Positions 1 to 7,738 of a DNA stretch of 64,000 bases are shown one piece after another (within the stretch, counting starts at the first letter, position 1; each line of letters starts with the position of its first letter). The translations under genes and the position numbers were made by a program. Under the pieces are notes generated by a model. It searched no databases and was not told the DNA's origin. It saw nothing but the letters and a program-made list of their open reading frames with translations. This DNA is from Granulosicoccaceae sp. 1_MG-2023 (GTDB taxonomy: Bacteria; Pseudomonadota; Gammaproteobacteria; Granulosicoccales; Granulosicoccaceae): positions 124,001 through 188,000 of the forward strand of contig JAUOPI010000002.1 of NCBI GenBank assembly GCA_030546905.1, read 5' to 3'.

Positions 1-128
1 AGCTCGGTGAAGAAGAGCTTAAAGCCGCCGGTGTCAGCTCTGATCTGATCCGTTTGTCCATCGGTATCGAGCATATCGACGATATCATCGCCGATGTCTC
101 GCAGGCATTGGATAAAGCCGTCGGCTGA
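1..128 (+). CDS. metY: O-acetylhomoserine sulfhydrylase, C-terminal end (partial)
   Basis: Only the last 41 codons are in the window, read from base 3 to a TGA at 126-128; the rest lies upstream of base 1. The tail reads [20 protein letters not shown], the conserved C-terminal signature of PLP-dependent Cys/Met-metabolism enzymes, and best matches O-acetylhomoserine aminocarboxypropyltransferase (MetY). That enzyme makes homocysteine from O-acetylhomoserine and sulfide in the cytoplasm. The PLP lysine and the rest of the fold cannot be seen, so a related gamma-synthase (MetZ, MetB) is possible. It converges on queG. Confidence 0.75.
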   Translation, partial: LGEEELKAAGVSSDLIRLSIGIEHIDDIIADVSQALDKAVG

Positions 129-138
129 TATTGTTTGC

Positions 139-161
139 GGCGCAGCGGATTACGCTGCGCC
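139..161. terminator. Hairpin between convergent metY and queG
   Basis: A perfect 9-bp stem (GGCGCAGCG at 139-147 with CGCTGCGCC at 153-161) closes a 5-base loop that contains the queG stop codon (150-152). There is no good U-run on either strand, so factor-independent termination is plausible but not certain. It would serve both converging genes. Confidence 0.4.
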
Positions 162-1205
162 GTGTTGTTCCAGGGCCCAGCGGACATGTTCACGGACCAG
201 TTCGTGTTCATGATCCGCGCGGCTTCTCAGCGCTTCCAGCACCGCGTCGCAGGACGCTGCATTACCCAGTGCCACGGCAATATTGCGCAGCCAGCGGACA
301 TGGCCGATACGGCGGATCGCCGAGCCTTCGGTCTTCTTCAGAAAGGTTTCCTCATCCCAGCTGAACAGTGTCACCAGCGTCTGCCGGTCAAGTTCATGGC
401 GGGCTTTGAAGTCGTCTTCGCCGGTGATGTCACTGAAGCGGGTCCAGGGGCAATAGAGCTGGCAGTCATCACAACCGTAGATGCGGTTGCCGATGTCCTT
501 GCGTAAGTCCGGCGGTATTGCGCCCTTGAGTTCAATGGTCAGATAGGAAATACAACGTCTGGCATCGACCACATAAGGCGCGACGATCGCGCCGGTCGGG
601 CAGGCATCAATACAAGCCCGGCAAGTGCCGCAATGCTCTTCGGTGAAGGGCGGATCGGCAGGCAAGGGCAAATCCGTGTAGATCTCGCCGAGAAAAAACC
701 ATGAGCCGCCGTCGCGGTTGATCAGATTGCTGTGCTTGCCGACCCAGCCGAGACCGGCGTTGCGCGCCAGTGGCTTTTCCAGCACCGGCGCGCTGTCGGT
801 AAACACCCGGTAGGCAAATCCGCCGGTGGCCCCGGAAATACGTGTGGCGAGTTTTTGCAGGCGTTTGCGCAGAAGTTTGTGGTAGTCACGGCCCAGTGCG
901 TAACGGGAAATATAAGCGCCGTCGGCCGATGCCAGCTGTGCCAGTGCATCGGCGGAGGGTTCGGGCAGATAGTCCAGACGCACGCTGATTACGCTGATCG
1001 TGCCGGGTTCGAGTTCCGCCGGGCGGCTGCGTTTGCTGCCGTGGCTGGCCATCCATTGCATTTCACCGTGATAGCCTTTGTCCAGCCAGGCCAGCAGACG
1101 CTGTTCGTCCTGATCGAGCTGTGTATGGGTAATGCCGCAATCCTGAAACCCGCTTTCACGGGCCCAGCGTTTGATATCGCGGGCCAGCTGCGGCCAATCA
1201 GACAT
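150..1205 (-). CDS. queG: Epoxyqueuosine reductase QueG
   Basis: This 351-residue cytoplasmic cobalamin-dependent iron-sulfur enzyme reduces epoxyqueuosine to queuosine at tRNA position 34, the last step of queuosine synthesis. The sequence shows the expected two [4Fe-4S] sites: Cys192/195/198/202 in HCGTCRACIDACP, and Cys218 with 245/248/252 in YGCDDCQLYCPW. The FTDSAPVLEK stretch carries the catalytic Asp near residue 137. Length is normal for the family. Its start overlaps the end of the upstream cupin gene by 8 bases, so the two are probably translated from one message. GluQ, which modifies a queuosine-containing tRNA, is also encoded in this window (59056-59994). Recognition is strong. 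Confidence 0.95.
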   Translation of the reverse strand: MSDWPQLARDIKRWARESGFQDCGITHTQLDQDEQRLLAWLDKGYHGEMQWMASHGSKRSRPAELEPGTISVISVRLDYLPEPSADALAQLASADGAYISRYALGRDYHKLLRKRLQKLATRISGATGGFAYRVFTDSAPVLEKPLARNAGLGWVGKHSNLINRDGGSWFFLGEIYTDLPLPADPPFTEEHCGTCRACIDACPTGAIVAPYVVDARRCISYLTIELKGAIPPDLRKDIGNRIYGCDDCQLYCPWTRFSDITGEDDFKARHELDRQTLVTLFSWDEETFLKKTEGSAIRRIGHVRWLRNIAVALGNAASCDAVLEALRSRADHEHELVREHVRWALEQHGAA

Positions 1206-1908
1206 CGTCGGGGAAGTGGCCGGTCTTGTAGTAAATCACAGTGCCGCCGCTGGCTGACCATTGTTGCCAGGCTTCGGCCGGATTGCGTATCCAGCTGTGC
1301 TGCGGGTAGCTGCCTTCGCTGTCGCGTAACTCGCCGCTGACAACGAAGATTTCCTCGCCCTGCGGGTCGAGCGCGGGTTTGATGCTGTCGTCCTCGTCCC
1401 AGCGCAACAGAATTACGCTTTCGGTGTCCCAGACATGCAGCGGAAAGACCCGCGTGTGCTCTGACGGGCCGGGCAGCCAGTTGCTGTTGTTACAGGTGTC
1501 GATGATGCGGTGGCCCTGATCCTCTTCGTGGATCTGGCTGAGCTTGACGAACAGCCGGCAGCCGGTTTCGCTGTTGGCGTGACGGGTGCCGACCGGATTG
1601 CGCACATAAGTGCCTGCCGGGTAGGTGCCGCTGTCGTCAGTGACTTCGCCGTGCAGTACCAGAAACTCGGTTTCCAGTTGGATATCGCCGGAGTCCATTA
1701 CCGTGCCGGGCAGGCAGTCGAGAATCAGGGTCCGGCGGGGGTAGGGCTTGCAACAGGCTTCGAGCAGTTTATAGCGGATGCCGGGCATGCCAGTCTCGCT
1801 CCAGCCGCCGTCGCCGGGGCGGATTACGATGCGCTGGCTGAAGTCCGCGTTGTATTCCCGGTCGCGGGTTCCGCCGTCGCCGGATCCGAACGGGGGTCTG
1901 CTCAGCAT
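1198..1908 (-). CDS. Double-cupin (ChrR-like) domain protein
   Basis: This 236-residue protein has two repeated cupin-type segments, about residues 65-130 and 165-235. Each has the pattern acidic-hydrophobic strand, GE(V/L) with D(S/D)(E/S)G, YP, then W/YxRNP. This resembles the ChrR-type cupin anti-sigma domain, but the N-terminal zinc-binding anti-sigma part of ChrR is absent, so it is probably not an anti-sigma factor. The usual metal-binding histidines are sparse: the first copy has H about residue 110, and the second has Q or W at comparable positions. No signal peptide is seen. It lies 12 bases after a PRPP synthetase gene and overlaps queG, so the three likely form one operon. The function is unknown. 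Confidence 0.7.
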   Translation of the reverse strand: MLSRPPFGSGDGGTRDREYNADFSQRIVIRPGDGGWSETGMPGIRYKLLEACCKPYPRRTLILDCLPGTVMDSGDIQLETEFLVLHGEVTDDSGTYPAGTYVRNPVGTRHANSETGCRLFVKLSQIHEEDQGHRIIDTCNNSNWLPGPSEHTRVFPLHVWDTESVILLRWDEDDSIKPALDPQGEEIFVVSGELRDSEGSYPQHSWIRNPAEAWQQWSASGGTVIYYKTGHFPDDV

Positions 1909-1920
1909 GGCGGGCCGGCC

Positions 1921-2829
1921 TCAGCTCAGCAGTGTCTGCAGGGCCTGATGCAGAACCGGTTCAACACTGACCACATTGGTCGGATGCGGAATGGTGTCCG
2001 TGCTCCAGATCTTTTCGATACCGGCCTCATGCATGGCCTGCATGGCTGCCTCGTCAAGCAGTGCGTGGGTGACGATGGCGTAGACGTGCCGGGCGCCCTT
2101 GCCCTCGAGCTGGCGGGCGGCCTGGATCAGCGTATTGCCGGTGCTGCTGATGTCGTCGATCAGCACCACGTCGCGGTCGGTGATATCAATCTCCGGTACA
2201 TCCACATCCACATCGCGGTCGCCGTGGCGGGTTTTCAGGGAAATGGCGTATTCCATGGAGCGCGGCGCGGCGATTTGTTTGGCCCATTGTTCGGATTCGG
2301 CATCGGGGCCGAGAATCAGTGCATCATCCGGCACGCGGGTGGCGAGGAAATCGCTGATCACGCCGGAGGCGGTCAGCGTGCAGGTGTTGCTGACCGGCAT
2401 GGCGTTGGCGAGTTCGCCGACGCGGTGCAGATGCGGATCAATCGTTAGCAGATCATCAAACAAGCCGGCAAACCATTCGCCGACGATGGTCTGGCTGACC
2501 GCTTCGCCGGGGTTGAAGTCGTTGTCCTGACGCATGTAACACAAATACGGCGCCAGCAGGCTCAGGCGTTTGACGCCGGCGCGGCGTGCCGTGCGGGCTG
2601 ACAGCATCAGCTCGACCAGGCGGTCGTTGCCGCCGTGCAGGCTGCTGAAAATCACAACATGGTCGGGCAGGGCGGCGGGATTGCGGACATAGGACTCGCC
2701 GTCGGGAAACCGCCGCAGTTCGATGGTCTCGCAGGAAATGCCGCACGCGCCGGCCAGGGCCTCGACGGTGGAGGCGGTATCGGGGAAGCCGATTAACATG
2801 GCAGAGGACTTCGGTGCAGTATCGCTCAT
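1921..2829 (-). CDS. PRPP synthetase-like protein, archaeal-type (second copy)
   Basis: This 302-residue ribose-phosphate diphosphokinase homologue would transfer pyrophosphate from ATP to ribose 5-phosphate to make PRPP. It shows the family landmarks: RRFPDGESYVR (N-terminal substrate region), YLCYMRQD (ATP-binding flexible region), DPHLHRVGE (metal/PRPP region) and VVLIDDISSTGNTL (ribose-phosphate binding loop). These differ from the canonical Prs in this same window (37043-37996: [34 protein letters not shown]) and look like the archaeal or class III type. It heads a leftward unit with the double-cupin gene and queG. The physiological role of a second enzyme is not evident. A homologue with another pyrophosphate acceptor is possible. 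Confidence 0.8.
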   Translation of the reverse strand: MSDTAPKSSAMLIGFPDTASTVEALAGACGISCETIELRRFPDGESYVRNPAALPDHVVIFSSLHGGNDRLVELMLSARTARRAGVKRLSLLAPYLCYMRQDNDFNPGEAVSQTIVGEWFAGLFDDLLTIDPHLHRVGELANAMPVSNTCTLTASGVISDFLATRVPDDALILGPDAESEQWAKQIAAPRSMEYAISLKTRHGDRDVDVDVPEIDITDRDVVLIDDISSTGNTLIQAARQLEGKGARHVYAIVTHALLDEAAMQAMHEAGIEKIWSTDTIPHPTNVVSVEPVLHQALQTLLS

Positions 2830-2976
2830 AAAGCAGTTTTCCGTTCAGGCGCGTCGGCGCGCTTAAATTGTAGCAGTTAGTTGATTGAAATCTTAGCAAA
2901 CCGTGCGCCGCGTCGGCTGACGCTGTCGCAGCGGCGAGGCATAATAATGCGCTTGCAACAAACCGGAAGCTTTTCT

Positions 2977-3546
2977 ATGCCCAGTACCGATGCACAAGCG
3001 CCACGTTTTTTTGATCAGATCCGCGAGGACTGGTCGGCCAACGGCCGTGACTGGCTGGCGCTCGGATTCCGCGCCTTGCTGGTACACCGTATTGGTGAAA
3101 GAGCACAACGGGCGCGTGGGCCACTTCGGTTCATCTTATGGCGGATTTACTGGTTCGGCCACCGCCATTGCCGTAATCGGGGTATCGAAATCCCCCCTTC
3201 CGTGCGTATCGGCAGAGGGGTGGGGATTTTTCACCAGGGCGCGATCGTTTTTCATCCGGCGGTGGTGATCGGTGACGGTTGCCGGATTCGCCACGGGGTT
3301 ACCCTCGGCGCCGGCAGCACCCGCCGCTCGCGGACCGCGCCGACGCTCGGCAATCATGTCGATATCGGCGTGGGGGCGGTGATCCTCGGTGATATCACGG
3401 TCGGCGAGCGCAGCCGCATCGGCGCCAATGTGGTGCTGACCGAAAGCGTGCCGCCGGATTCGGTGGTGGTGATGCCGTCGCCGACGGTGCTGGTCAAGCC
3501 GGCCGGCGGCGGGCCGCGTGTGCCTTTGCATGAGGCCGGCGACTGA
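2977..3546 (+). CDS. Serine O-acetyltransferase-like hexapeptide protein
   Basis: A protein of 189 residues if started at the ATG at 2977, which has GGAAG about 8 bases upstream. An in-frame opening from 2881 is less likely because its first residues do not resemble the family. It has a short helical N-terminal part (LALGFRALLVHRIGE), then left-handed beta-helix hexapeptide repeats (IGRGVGIFHQGAIVFHP, IGDGCRIRHGVTLGAGS, IGVGAVILGDITVG). This is the layout of short CysE-type serine acetyltransferases, which make O-acetylserine for cysteine synthesis. The catalytic His region (IFHQGAIVFHPA) is present. Short CysE-like proteins can also acetylate sugars. It is divergent from the PRPP synthetase gene and convergent with lpxB. 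Confidence 0.8.
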   Translation: MPSTDAQAPRFFDQIREDWSANGRDWLALGFRALLVHRIGERAQRARGPLRFILWRIYWFGHRHCRNRGIEIPPSVRIGRGVGIFHQGAIVFHPAVVIGDGCRIRHGVTLGAGSTRRSRTAPTLGNHVDIGVGAVILGDITVGERSRIGANVVLTESVPPDSVVVMPSPTVLVKPAGGGPRVPLHEAGD

Positions 3547-3553
3547 GCCGTTC

Positions 3554-4705
3554 TCAGGCCGCTTTGCCGGTCAGCATTTCACCTATCAGTGCGGCGACCT
3601 TATCCGAGGCGCCGCCTTCGCCCATTTTGGCCTGCACCTGCGCCAGCTCGGCGCGCATCTGTGCCGCGTAGCCGGGGTCGTCGAGCAGGCGCTGCAGCTC
3701 GGCAGCAATCGCCTCCGGGCGGGCCTGTTTCTGCACAAATTCCTGCACGATGCGCCGGCCGGCGACGATATTGACCAGACCGATGTCGGGGATGCGGATC
3801 ATGCGGCTCATAATCGCATAGCTCAGCCAGTTGACCCGGTACACGATGGCCATAGGTGTGCCCATCATGGCCGTTTCCAGAGTTGCCGTGCCGGAGGCGG
3901 TCAGCACGGCATCGGCCGCTTGCATCACATCGTAGGCGCGTCCGCGTACGCGGATAATTGCCTCGCTGCTGTCGCCGAGCAGATTATCGACAAGCCCGTC
4001 TTCCAGCGTGCCGGCCACCGGCAGTAAAAACCGCACATCCGGGCGCTGCCGGCGCAGTATCTCCAGCGCGTCGCGCATGACCGGCAGAATCCGCCCGACT
4101 TCACCGCGGCGGCTGCCGGGCAGCAGGGCTACCACCGGCGCCTCGCCGGCCACGCCGAGTGCTTCACGGGCCTGTTCGCGGCTCAGGTCGGAGCCGACCT
4201 CATCGACCAGCGGATGGCCCACATAACGCACCGGCACGCCGGCTTTTTCGTAAAAGGCCACCTCAAAGGGGAAAATCACCGCCATCATCGACACCAGTGA
4301 ACCGATGCGGTGGACCCGGTGTTCGCGCCAGGCCCAGACCTGCGGGCTGACGTAAAACAGCACCGGAATGCCCAGTTCGCGGGCGGTTTCGGCGAGTTTG
4401 AGATTGAAATCCGGGTAATCGACTATGACCAGCAGGTCGGGCTTTTGCTCGCGCAGGCAATCGCGGACGAAGTTGAGCTTTTTCAGCAGACGGCGGTATT
4501 GGATCAGCACTTCGAAAATACCGATCACCGACAGCTCGCGGCAATCGAGCAGGATTTCTGCACCCTCGGCGGCCAGCTTGGGCCCGCCGACCGCCACCGC
4601 CTCAAGCTCAATGCCCTGCGCTTTCAGCGAGCGCAGGGCATTGGCCGCATGCATATCGCCGGAGGCCTCGCCGGCGGAAAACATGACCTTATACGGACGA
4701 CTCAT
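3554..4705 (-). CDS. lpxB: Lipid-A-disaccharide synthase LpxB
   Basis: LpxB (383 residues) condenses UDP-2,3-diacylglucosamine with lipid X to give the tetraacyl disaccharide of lipid A at the inner face of the inner membrane. The N-terminus carries the signature MFSAGEASGDMHAANA, and family blocks follow (YPDFNLKLAE, VSPQVWAW, VGHPLVDE, LPGSRRGEV, SGTATLETAMMGTPMAIVYR). The length is typical. It is not next to lpxA, lpxD or fabZ as is usual. Instead its ATG overlaps the stop of a sugar aminotransferase gene by 4 bases, suggesting translational coupling. Confidence 0.96.
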   Translation of the reverse strand: MSRPYKVMFSAGEASGDMHAANALRSLKAQGIELEAVAVGGPKLAAEGAEILLDCRELSVIGIFEVLIQYRRLLKKLNFVRDCLREQKPDLLVIVDYPDFNLKLAETARELGIPVLFYVSPQVWAWREHRVHRIGSLVSMMAVIFPFEVAFYEKAGVPVRYVGHPLVDEVGSDLSREQAREALGVAGEAPVVALLPGSRRGEVGRILPVMRDALEILRRQRPDVRFLLPVAGTLEDGLVDNLLGDSSEAIIRVRGRAYDVMQAADAVLTASGTATLETAMMGTPMAIVYRVNWLSYAIMSRMIRIPDIGLVNIVAGRRIVQEFVQKQARPEAIAAELQRLLDDPGYAAQMRAELAQVQAKMGEGGASDKVAALIGEMLTGKAA

Positions 4706-5799
4706 GCGAGTACCCGACGGATAACCTCCGTGATCCGGTCAACATTGTCGTCCGACAGCTCCGGATAGACCGGCAGGGACAGGCAGCGTGCGGCGGTTTG
4801 TTCGGCCACCGGCAAGGCTTGCGCGACCTTGCTGTGTTTGATGATGGCTTCCTGTTTGTGCAGCGGAATCGGGTAGTAGACCGCTGAGGCGATGTCCTGC
4901 TCACGCAGCGCCTCCTGAACTGCAGCACGGTCGTCAAGCAGCAGGGTGTACTGGTGGTAGACGTGATAGGCATCGGCCGATTCGGCCGGCGTTTGCACCG
5001 GCAGGTCGGCCAGATTGCGGCTGTAGCGATGGGCGACGCGGCGGCGGCCGGCGTTGAACTCGTCGATATGCGGCAGTTTCTGACGCAGGATCACGGCCTG
5101 TAATTCATCAAGCCGGCTGTTGTAGCCGATTTCCTCGTGCACATACTGCTTGCGGCTGCCGTGATTGCGGTACATACGCAGGCGGTCGGCCAGCGCGTCG
5201 TCGTTGGTGGTGACCAGACCGCCGTCACCGAAAGCGCCGAGATTTTTGCTGGGAAAGAAGCTGTAACAGCCGGCCGCGCCGAAGGTGCCGGTAAAGCGGT
5301 CGCCGTGTTTGCCGCCGAAGCTCTGCGCGCAGTCTTCGATCAGCAACAGCCCGTGCTTTTCGCACAGCGCGCTCAGCGCCGGGATATCGCAGGCCTGGCC
5401 GAACAGGTGAACCGGCAGAATGGCGCGGGTTTTGTCCGTAATAGCCGCTTCGGCCAGATTGACGTCGAGGTTGAAGGTGGCCGGATCAATATCGACAAAC
5501 ACCGCCGTGGCGCCCACATAGGCGATCGCTTCGGCGGTGGCAATAAAGGTAAACGGTGTGGTGATGACTTCGTCGCCCGGGCCGATGCCGGCCGCCAGCA
5601 GGGCCAGATGCAGGGCATCGGTACCGGAGGCGCAGCTGACCGCGTGTGCGGCGCCGAGGTAATCGGCGATTTCCGCCTCAAGGGCGCGGACATTTTCGCC
5701 CAGAATGAAATGGGTATTATCGAGAACGGACTGGATGCCGGCGTCGATCCCGGCTTTGAGTGACTGGTACTGCGTGTGCAGATCCACCATCGGAATCAT
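4702..5799 (-). CDS. DegT/DnrJ/EryC1-type sugar aminotransferase
   Basis: This 365-residue PLP-dependent enzyme transfers an amino group from glutamate to a nucleotide keto-sugar. The PLP lysine lies in CYSFFPSKNLGAFGDGG, the cofactor-stacking region is SCASGTDALHLAL, and the Asp contact is in IEDCAQSFG. The closest types I recognise are WbpE (UDP-GlcNAc3NA synthesis) and GnnB (UDP-GlcNAc3N synthesis for diamino-sugar lipid A). The 4-base overlap with lpxB favours a link to lipid A, which is the known setting of GnnB. The partner oxidoreductase GnnA is not seen nearby, so the substrate is inferred only. The upstream neighbour is the astacin protease gene, 82 bases away on the same strand. Confidence 0.85.
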   Translation of the reverse strand: MIPMVDLHTQYQSLKAGIDAGIQSVLDNTHFILGENVRALEAEIADYLGAAHAVSCASGTDALHLALLAAGIGPGDEVITTPFTFIATAEAIAYVGATAVFVDIDPATFNLDVNLAEAAITDKTRAILPVHLFGQACDIPALSALCEKHGLLLIEDCAQSFGGKHGDRFTGTFGAAGCYSFFPSKNLGAFGDGGLVTTNDDALADRLRMYRNHGSRKQYVHEEIGYNSRLDELQAVILRQKLPHIDEFNAGRRRVAHRYSRNLADLPVQTPAESADAYHVYHQYTLLLDDRAAVQEALREQDIASAVYYPIPLHKQEAIIKHSKVAQALPVAEQTAARCLSLPVYPELSDDNVDRITEVIRRVLA

Positions 5800-5881
5800 G
5801 GGGTTTTACCTGAAGGACAGCGAAAGGTGGCGCTATTTTCCGGCAATTGGCCGGTGCTGTCCATTCAGGTATAAGACCGGC

Positions 5882-7234
5882 TCAGCTGTGTTGCCGGCGG
5901 CCTCTGCGCCAATGCAGCAACAGTAGCAGTACGCCCGGTATCAGAGGCCCGGCTGCGCCGGCCGCCGATCCGCTGGCCGAGGCGCTGGTGTAATTGCTCT
6001 GGCTGGTGGCGGCGCCCAGCACCGGCTCGTCAAACAGGTCTGCGCGGGCCTCGTCAACGTCATAATCCTGCGGCGCGTTGCCGTTATTGGACGTTTCTGT
6101 GTCAAAGGTGCGGCTGGTGATATAGCCGGCCAGTGTTTCAGGCACGGTGGCGCCGAGGGTCACGCTCAGGTCCAGCTGTGAGACCGAGCCTTCCACCAGT
6201 GTGTCGCGGGTACACACGATTGCTCCGGCCTGGTTATCGCAGTCCCAGTCCTCGCCGTCGAAGGTGCTGAGTGTGCTGCCGGTCGGCACTTCCAGGGCAT
6301 AGACGACTTCGTTGGCGCCCATGTCGCCGTTGTTGCTGATGGTGGCGCTGATGGCCACGGTGGCGCCGCTTTGCAGCTCGCCGTCACTGTATTCGGCCAG
6401 CGCCAGATCGGTGCCGTAGAGTTCGTCAACCGCGCCCAGATCGCCGTCGCTGAGGCGGATACGCTGGCCCATGTTGATGCCGCTGATATCCTGCAGCGCG
6501 GAGATGGTGTCTTCGCCGTTGGCCGAAAATGACGTCGGTCCGTAATGCATGATCGAGCCGTAATCGTAGTCGCCCAGATCCGAGACCGTCGAATCGGGGA
6601 TGGCGAAGTTAAACAGCTTGCCTTCCATGACGTTCTCTTCATTGACGCGGATATATTGATCGCGGTCGGTGCGGGTGTGTTCGTGCAGCAGCCCTATGGC
6701 ATGGCCGAGCTCGTGGATAATGCTGCCGCTGGTGCAGGAAGAGGACACCCAGACCGGCTGGGCACCGCCGATCCGGCCCACGTAGGAGCTGCAGCCTTCA
6801 TAGGGCGTGAATTCCAGATAGTCCACAACCAGGCCGTTGTCGATGTCCTCGCGGGTTACTTCCTGAAAGCGCACCGAACTGTAGAGATTCCAGTGTTCGA
6901 TCGCTTCATTAACGTGGCTCAGGGTGTCTTCGTCGCTGACCTTGTCCAGCACAAAGGGCACGATGCCGTCAAACCAGAGGTTGGCGGTCAGGTTGTTGGC
7001 AAAGCCGCGTGTGCTTAAGGCGTCGCTATCGTCGGCGCGGGAGAGCAGGATATCGCCTTCGGCCACAGCTACGCCGTTGATGAGTTCGGTCTGATAGGTT
7101 GTGTAGTGTCCGTCGGGCAGGTTGAGGGTGACGCTTGTTTTGGCATTCGCACCGGCGTTTGCCGGTGTTGCCGCGGCCAGCAGGACTGCGCAACATATCA
7201 GGCTTGGTGCCACCGGCTTTATTCGGGTTGTCAT
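5882..7234 (-). CDS. Secreted astacin-type zinc protease with C-terminal anchor/sorting segment
   Basis: A protein of 450 residues from the ATG at 7234, chosen because GAGG lies just upstream and a signal peptide follows at once (hydrophobic stretch about residues 10-24 ending in PANAGA). A longer reading frame to 7330 lacks a signal. The M12A catalytic domain is complete: HELGHAIGLLHEHTRTDRD at about 174-192 gives the three zinc histidines and Glu, and SIMHY at about 227-231 is the Met-turn with the Tyr ligand. A CARDB-like or DUF11-like repeat region follows (about 280-390). The C-terminus is a Gly/Ala/Ser-rich linker, a hydrophobic helix (PLIPGVLLLLLHW) and an Arg cluster, as in GlyGly-CTERM-type sorting tails. 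It is probably exported and then processed or anchored. Confidence 0.88.
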   Translation of the reverse strand: MTTRIKPVAPSLICCAVLLAAATPANAGANAKTSVTLNLPDGHYTTYQTELINGVAVAEGDILLSRADDSDALSTRGFANNLTANLWFDGIVPFVLDKVSDEDTLSHVNEAIEHWNLYSSVRFQEVTREDIDNGLVVDYLEFTPYEGCSSYVGRIGGAQPVWVSSSCTSGSIIHELGHAIGLLHEHTRTDRDQYIRVNEENVMEGKLFNFAIPDSTVSDLGDYDYGSIMHYGPTSFSANGEDTISALQDISGINMGQRIRLSDGDLGAVDELYGTDLALAEYSDGELQSGATVAISATISNNGDMGANEVVYALEVPTGSTLSTFDGEDWDCDNQAGAIVCTRDTLVEGSVSQLDLSVTLGATVPETLAGYITSRTFDTETSNNGNAPQDYDVDEARADLFDEPVLGAATSQSNYTSASASGSAAGAAGPLIPGVLLLLLHWRRGRRQHS

Positions 7235-7738
7235 GGTCGCCCTCGGAGTTTCCCAACAAAGAAAACGGCGTGGGTACGCATGCAACCTGGGACAATATGT
7301 CCAAAACGGACCGGCCCGAAGGCCGGTCAAGTTTGGGTGTTAATGGAGGATTGTCTGGTCAAACCACATCACGTCAACCAGGGATCCATTCTTATTATTG
7401 TCTTCGGCTTACTCCGGCCCGGATCTTCCCGCCCGTTTGCCCGATCAGCCTGTCCGTTGCGACACCCGCCGCTGAGCTGCGGCCCGCGGTAACAGCCCCG
7501 GAAGGGGAGGATGCAACCGTGAGCACGACGCTCAAAAGGGTTAACGGGCGCAGCGGGCGTTTCTTTGCTGCCGATATGCGTGAATCAGAGGTGCTTCACC
7601 AAACGCCGTTCAGTTGCGATCGGTTTGTCATTTTGTCTGTGATGCAGGTCCGTGTTTTGAAGCACACGGCGCGAGCGGCCGTGCGGACGCCGGCTCTTGT
7701 ATACTGGTGGTTTTTCTCACCTCAGCGGTGTGTTTCCC
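7235..7738. other. Intergenic region between the protease and MATE genes
   Basis: About 500 bases separate two divergently transcribed genes, with no convincing coding sequence. It holds the inverted repeat GGACA-ATA-TGTCC (7290-7302) and the hairpin GACCGGCC-CGAA-GGCCGGTC (7309-7328), both upstream of the protease start. A TATACT at 7700-7705 could be a -10 element for the MATE gene, but no good -35 is visible. The middle part (7340-7640) shows nothing I recognise. Confidence 0.5.
7290..7302. promoter_or_regulatory. 13-bp inverted repeat upstream of the protease gene
   Basis: GGACA at 7290-7294 and TGTCC at 7298-7302 form perfect arms around ATA, 56 bases upstream of the protease start codon. 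A GC-rich hairpin begins 6 bases further out (7309-7328). The position fits an operator in the promoter or leader region. The binding protein is unknown. Confidence 0.35.

Noticed and set aside
7486-7560. Guanidine-II (mini-ykkC)-like riboswitch before the MATE exporter
   Set aside because: One ACGA-containing small stem is present, but its loop has five bases and the second ACGG has no matching stem. The pattern is incomplete.
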